Shown piece by piece: positions 31,933 through 34,950 of a stretch of 34,950 nucleotides of DNA. How positions within the stretch are numbered: the first letter of the stretch is position 1; the number at the start of each line of letters is the position of its first letter. The translations under genes were made by a program, and so were the position numbers. The notes under the pieces are model-generated. The model did not search any database. It had not been told where the DNA came from and was given only the letters and a program-made list of their open reading frames with translations. Origin of the DNA: Selenomonadaceae bacterium (GTDB lineage: Bacteria > Bacillota > Negativicutes > Selenomonadales > Selenomonadaceae); NCBI GenBank assembly GCA_017635875.1, contig JAGBKP010000194.1, positions 1 to 34,950 of the forward strand. The letters run 5' to 3'.

Positions 31933-32868
31933 TTAACCTCCGCGATGCTCCAAGATTTCTTTCATTTCGTTTATGGCGACGGTATAGGCCCCAAAATGCG
32001 GCTCGTCTTCGTATACGTGAACAAACGGCAAAATATCCCTCTCGTATTCCGCTACGATTTTCGACAACAAATGCGCGTATTCCTTCCACTGCGTCAGGAA
32101 AATTCGCTTTAAATAATAATCCGTACCCAGCATAAACCATTCGATGCGAGAGCGTAAAATACTGTCACGCTTCATACTGACTTGCCCCGGATGCCTTCGA
32201 TATAAACTGAGCGGGTCCTTAAAGACGGCGCACTCTCCGCCGCCTTCCAAAATATCAAGCCACATCGCAACGTCGGCTATCATTCGATAGCCTCTTGAAT
32301 TTGCCCTGAAATAATGATTTTTCAAATCCCGCCAACGAAAAAGCGCGGCGGAAACCTCTCCTATGGGATTTTTGAAATCCTCTAAAATTACGTTTCCTAT
32401 TTCCCTTCCCTTATAAACGCCGTAAAGCCCGTCGATTATAAGTTCCGTTCCCATTTGCCCAACGTAATTTCCGTCTTCGTCTATTACGCCCCTTCGGCTT
32501 GTTACGAGTTTTACCCTTTTTTCCTGTTTAAAACAGCGTATCATATAATTTAACTTATTGGGTAAAATCATATCATCGTCCATAAGCCACTGAATAAACT
32601 CTCCTTTGGCGATTTCCTCGAAAATTTGAAACGTTTCCACCTTCGTTGCCGCAGGATCGTGCAAATACGTAAGTTTATCGCTTCCTCTAAACTTATGCAT
32701 AAGTATTTGCGTATCTTCGTTTCTGCTCGCGTCCGCAACTATTATCTCGTAATTTGAATAATTTTGATTAAGCGCGCTTTCAAGACACTTTTCAAGATAT
32801 TCGGGTCTTTCAAAAGTAGGTATCAAAATACTTACAAACCAAGGAATGAGTTCCTTTTTTCTTGCCAC
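31933..32868 (-). CDS. Family 2 glycosyltransferase
   Basis: The 311-residue protein has the GT-A start VSILIPTFERPEYLEKCLESALNQNYSNYEIIVADAS. A DxD-type motif follows in IQWLMDDDMILPNKL, and then a C-terminal part rich in aromatic residues and without membrane segments. It would transfer a sugar from a nucleotide donor to a polysaccharide, lipid or protein. Acceptor and sugar cannot be inferred. The start is GTG at 32868, with AGGAG about nine bases upstream. It is the first gene of the run to the ABC importer, only one or two bases before the radical SAM gene. Element 8 lies 38 bases upstream of the start. Confidence 0.9.
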   Translation of the reverse strand: MARKKELIPWFVSILIPTFERPEYLEKCLESALNQNYSNYEIIVADASRNEDTQILMHKFRGSDKLTYLHDPAATKVETFQIFEEIAKGEFIQWLMDDDMILPNKLNYMIRCFKQEKRVKLVTSRRGVIDEDGNYVGQMGTELIIDGLYGVYKGREIGNVILEDFKNPIGEVSAALFRWRDLKNHYFRANSRGYRMIADVAMWLDILEGGGECAVFKDPLSLYRRHPGQVSMKRDSILRSRIEWFMLGTDYYLKRIFLTQWKEYAHLLSKIVAEYERDILPFVHVYEDEPHFGAYTVAINEMKEILEHRGG

Positions 32869-32906
32869 TTCAACTTGCTCCTAGCGTAATTCTGTTACAT
32901 TATTTT

Positions 32907-32987
32907 ACTTTCTTCTTTTCTCTCTTTCTTTTGAAAAAGAAAGAGAGAAAAGAAGAAAGTAACAAAGAAGAAAAGAGAGAAAGAAAA
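32907..32987 (+). repeat. Triplex-type mirror/inverted repeat (element 8)
   Basis: The pyrimidine arm 32909-32932 (24 bases), a two-base loop, complementary purine arm 32935-32958 and linker GTAAC are followed by purine arm 32964-32987. That arm is an exact mirror (24/24; G at 4, 7, 12, 14, 16, 20). This is the cleanest copy of the variant also seen in elements 1 and 7. Confidence 0.95.
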
Positions 32988-33041
32988 CTTTAATAAAAAT
33001 AATAATATGGGTATGTGGCAATAATAATTATAAAAATTATT

Positions 33042-33866
33042 CTATCGTAATTCGGTTAAATATTCCTCAAATGGAAGCCCGTAATTCCACGGCAGATTTA
33101 AGTCTTCGGCGAAGTTTACCGCCTTATTTATAAAATCCGCCGCTTTTTGAACGGCAAAATGCAAACCTTCTCCGTTTATAAGGCTTCCCATAACGATAGC
33201 GGAAAACGCGTCGCCTGTCCCCGAGCGATCGCCGCCTATCGCCGTTGTTGAAATTATCTTGCTCCCTATATTTTCTTCGTAAATAAAATTTTTGATAATG
33301 CCGTTTTCGCGAAGTCCCGTTATTACGATTCGCTTAGGCCCTTTCTCGTTTAGGCGTATCGCCATATTTAAAAGCTCGTCTTCGGTAACTTCGCCGTTTT
33401 TGGGATAGGGTATTCCCAAAAGCTCCGCGGCTTCCGTTAAATTCGGCGCGATAACGTCTGCGTAAGACAAAAGTTTACGCATCTCTATGCACATTTCTTC
33501 CGTATAAGACGCGTATCTTTTGCCGTGGTCGCCCATAACCGGGTCTACCATAACAAGCGTGTTGTTTTTGCGAAATTTTTTTATAAAATCAATGGCTATG
33601 TCTATCTGTTCCTTCGAACCGAAAAATCCCGTCAAAATTCCGTCAAATTCGAGGGCGTTTTTTTCCCAGCTCTCCATATAATCCCGCATTTTTGCCGTAT
33701 AATCGTCCATAAAATACGTCGGAAAGCCCGTATGCACGGAAAGCACCGCAGTAGGAAAGGGCGAGGCTTCTATTTTAAGGGCGGATAACACGGGAAGTTC
33801 GATGGTAACGGAACAACGCCCAAAACCCGTGATGTCGTTTATAAGGGCGACTTTTTTTTGTTTCAC
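33042..33866 (-). CDS. Pyridoxal/pyridoxamine kinase (PfkB/ribokinase fold)
   Basis: The 274-residue ATP-dependent kinase would phosphorylate pyridoxal, pyridoxamine or pyridoxine in vitamin B6 salvage. Motifs include the N-terminal [35 protein letters not shown], the [12 protein letters not shown] segment, [12 protein letters not shown], and the anion-hole/catalytic [15 protein letters not shown]. It resembles the PdxY/PdxK type more than ThiD. The GTG start overlaps the queF stop as GTGA, so translation is coupled to queF. The 3' end faces element 8. Confidence 0.88.
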   Translation of the reverse strand: MKQKKVALINDITGFGRCSVTIELPVLSALKIEASPFPTAVLSVHTGFPTYFMDDYTAKMRDYMESWEKNALEFDGILTGFFGSKEQIDIAIDFIKKFRKNNTLVMVDPVMGDHGKRYASYTEEMCIEMRKLLSYADVIAPNLTEAAELLGIPYPKNGEVTEDELLNMAIRLNEKGPKRIVITGLRENGIIKNFIYEENIGSKIISTTAIGGDRSGTGDAFSAIVMGSLINGEGLHFAVQKAADFINKAVNFAEDLNLPWNYGLPFEEYLTELR

Positions 33867-34348
33867 CTGTTATCAACTCTTTCCATAGCGTATAAATCGT
33901 GCGCCTTAAAGCGTTCCCACGCCATTTCTTCGTATTTTGTGCCTTCTTTTCCATAATTGGCGAAGGGGTCTATGGAAATACCGCCGCGGGGCAAAAATTT
34001 TCCCCATACTTCGATATATTTAGGCTCCATAAGATTTTTTAAATCGTTTAAAATAATATTTACCACGTCCTCGTTAAAATCGCCGTGATTTCTGAAACTT
34101 ACCAAATATAACTTAAGCGACTTGCTCTCCACCAATTTTTCGTCGGGTATATAGGAAATATAAAGGGCTGCGTAATCGGGCTGCCCCGTGATAGGGCAAA
34201 GCGTAGTAAATTCCGGCGTGTTAAACTTCACCCAATAATCCCTTTCGGGGTGCTTGTTTAAAAAAGTTTCCAAAAATTCGGGACGGTAATCAAAAGCGTA
34301 AGCCGTATCTTTTCCCAAAGAACGCAAATTATCTTTTTCTCTTTCCAT
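33863..34348 (-). CDS. queF: NADPH-dependent 7-cyano-7-deazaguanine reductase
   Basis: QueF reduces preQ0 to preQ1 in queuosine synthesis for tRNA. The 161-residue single-domain form carries the catalytic Cys in [14 protein letters not shown], the substrate Glu in [23 protein letters not shown] and the QueF signature region SKSLK. The C-terminal [12 protein letters not shown] is typical. I start at ATG 34348, where AAGGA is eight bases upstream. The ATG two codons earlier is too close to that site, and the farther Met at 34402 has none. No preQ1 riboswitch is recognisable upstream. It is followed directly by the pyridoxal kinase gene. Confidence 0.94.
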   Translation of the reverse strand: MEREKDNLRSLGKDTAYAFDYRPEFLETFLNKHPERDYWVKFNTPEFTTLCPITGQPDYAALYISYIPDEKLVESKSLKLYLVSFRNHGDFNEDVVNIILNDLKNLMEPKYIEVWGKFLPRGGISIDPFANYGKEGTKYEEMAWERFKAHDLYAMERVDNR

Positions 34349-34447
34349 TTTCATTTTCCTTCTTATTTTAATTTTAACTTTTAAAATCCTATCATAACCC
34401 ATTTACATTTGCAAGAAATTATCAAAAAAACCTTGATAAAGAATAAA

Positions 34448-34484
34448 ATAAAAAAGCTGCGAGAAAATTTCCTCGCAGCTTATC
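34448..34484 (-). terminator. Intrinsic terminator upstream of queF
   Basis: AAGCTGCGAG (about 34454-34463) pairs with CTCGCAGCTT (34472-34481) over ten bases. On the minus strand TTTTTTATTTTATTC follows. It ends the transcript that comes from the right edge of the window. Confidence 0.9.
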
Positions 34485-34485
34485 T

Positions 34486-34595
34486 TTACACCGACGCGGT
34501 AGCAAGACCGACGGTATCGGGCAGTGTCTCCTTAATGATAGCGTTCTGGCAAATTCATAGACACCGTCTTCCTTTTTATTTTTAAACATTGTCAT
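34486..34595 (-). pseudogene. Short frameshifted gene before the terminator
   Basis: A start ATG overlaps the stop of the upstream gene (TAATG at 34597-34593). The frame reads MTMFKNKKEDGVYEFARTLS. One base then seems to be missing near 34531-34534, because the -1 frame continues as KETLPDTVGLATASV and stops at 34486-34488, right before the terminator. With one extra A the product would be about 36 residues. Unshifted, the frame would run through the terminator hairpin, which is implausible. Family unknown. Loss could be real or a sequencing error. Confidence 0.35.
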
Positions 34596-34950
34596 TAGTT
34601 TTTGTATTTAATTCTCTCCCAATCTTCCCTTTGCAATAATAATTGATCGTTTTTAGGAACGCGAGGATTATGAATCCATTTTCCATTCTCAAAAATTTTA
34701 TTTCTACTCATCGTCCCGCCATTCCCACAATGCGCCAACGGATATATTTGAGACTCTACACCACCGCATTGAACGGTGAAACATATGTTATTTTCAAGAA
34801 ACTTATTAAAATTATTTTTGAAATCATCAAATTCAGAGGCTTTTTTGCCAGTTAACGCTTCATAAGAGTATGCGAAGTTTTTTTGCCTAAGCAAAGAATG
34901 TTTTTTGGCTCTAAAATATCGCAAAGTCGTTTAAAATATTCCATATCGTT
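34595..34950 (-). pseudogene. Frameshifted gene at the right edge, perhaps DNA-glycosylase-like
   Basis: The frame ending at 34595 has 109 residues from a TTG at 34924, but its first residues look wrong. The other frame from ATG 34944 reads MEYFKRLCDILEPKNILCLGKK. It joins the long frame (NFAYSYEALTGKKASEF...) if one A is added to the seven-A run at 34878-34884. The joined product of about 120 residues has PKNILCLGK, like the core strand of uracil-DNA-glycosylase-fold proteins, and later YPLAHCGNGGTMSRN. That is a weak resemblance only. The gene may continue past the window edge. Confidence 0.5.

Noticed and set aside
32869-33041. Cobalamin riboswitch before the cobI/importer operon
   Set aside because: The gap holds only element 8 and AT-rich sequence; no B12-box-like segment or multi-stem layout is visible.
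34349-34450. preQ1 riboswitch before queF
   Set aside because: I see no H-type pseudoknot pattern or A-rich tail of the preQ1-I type; only a terminator of the upstream unit and an AT-rich leader are present.

Overview
The window comes from a bacterium with a fairly AT-rich genome. The gene set points to Bacillota: the recombination nuclease is AddA/AddB, the c-di-AMP locus is cdaA-ybbR, tRNA genes carry an encoded CCA, and Shine-Dalgarno sites are strong. A COG2509-type flavoprotein between ybbR and glmM, and two tandem DUF445 genes, make the class Negativicutes my best guess. That placement is inference.

Layout. Bases 1-4080 hold mostly plus-strand housekeeping genes: a PII protein, a 29-codon small membrane ORF, an MBL-fold hydrolase, phosphopentomutase, and a membrane protein split by a frame change, with folB on the minus strand. 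From about 4130 nearly everything is on the minus strand. In chromosome order this is addA/addB, two DUF445 genes, galU, tadA, corA, a coiled-coil membrane protein with glmM, a COG2509 flavoprotein, ybbR and cdaA, an HD domain fused to UDP-glucose dehydrogenase, three tRNAs (Met, Thr, initiator Met), a TauE/SafE transporter, tRNA-Ser, a degenerate ImmA/IrrE-like protein, and a FecCD/BtuCD-type ABC importer operon that also carries cobI, a radical SAM gene and a glycosyltransferase. The window ends with a pyridoxal/pyridoxamine kinase, queF, and a frameshifted gene at the right edge. The one plus-strand exception is a metallophosphoesterase at 11.6-12.8 kb.

How the genes work together. GalU supplies UDP-glucose and the dehydrogenase domain would oxidise it to UDP-glucuronate. 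CdaA and YbbR/CdaR make and control c-di-AMP next to glmM, which makes glucosamine-1-phosphate for the cell wall. AddA and AddB form one helicase-nuclease. The ABC importer with cobI suggests corrinoid or metal-chelate metabolism.

Main observation. Eleven complete elements, plus one cut by the left edge, of an interspersed repeat lie between the genes. Each has a pyrimidine arm, a short loop, a complementary purine arm, a 5-base linker of the GTAAC/GTAGC/GTACC type, and a second purine arm that is the exact MIRROR image (not the complement) of the first. One strand therefore has the layout of an intramolecular purine-motif triple helix, and the other strand the layout of a pyrimidine-motif triple helix. 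The arm sequence differs between copies (at least seven variants), yet all three arms change together inside each copy. This three-way covariation is hard to explain by low complexity. The elements occur singly or as convergent pairs of about 210-240 bp, carry modular hairpin inserts, and usually end 30-46 bases before a start codon. Their function is unknown to me. The general idea of potential intrastrand triplex (PIT) elements has been described for E. coli; this family, with long arms, looks distinct, but I could not search for it.
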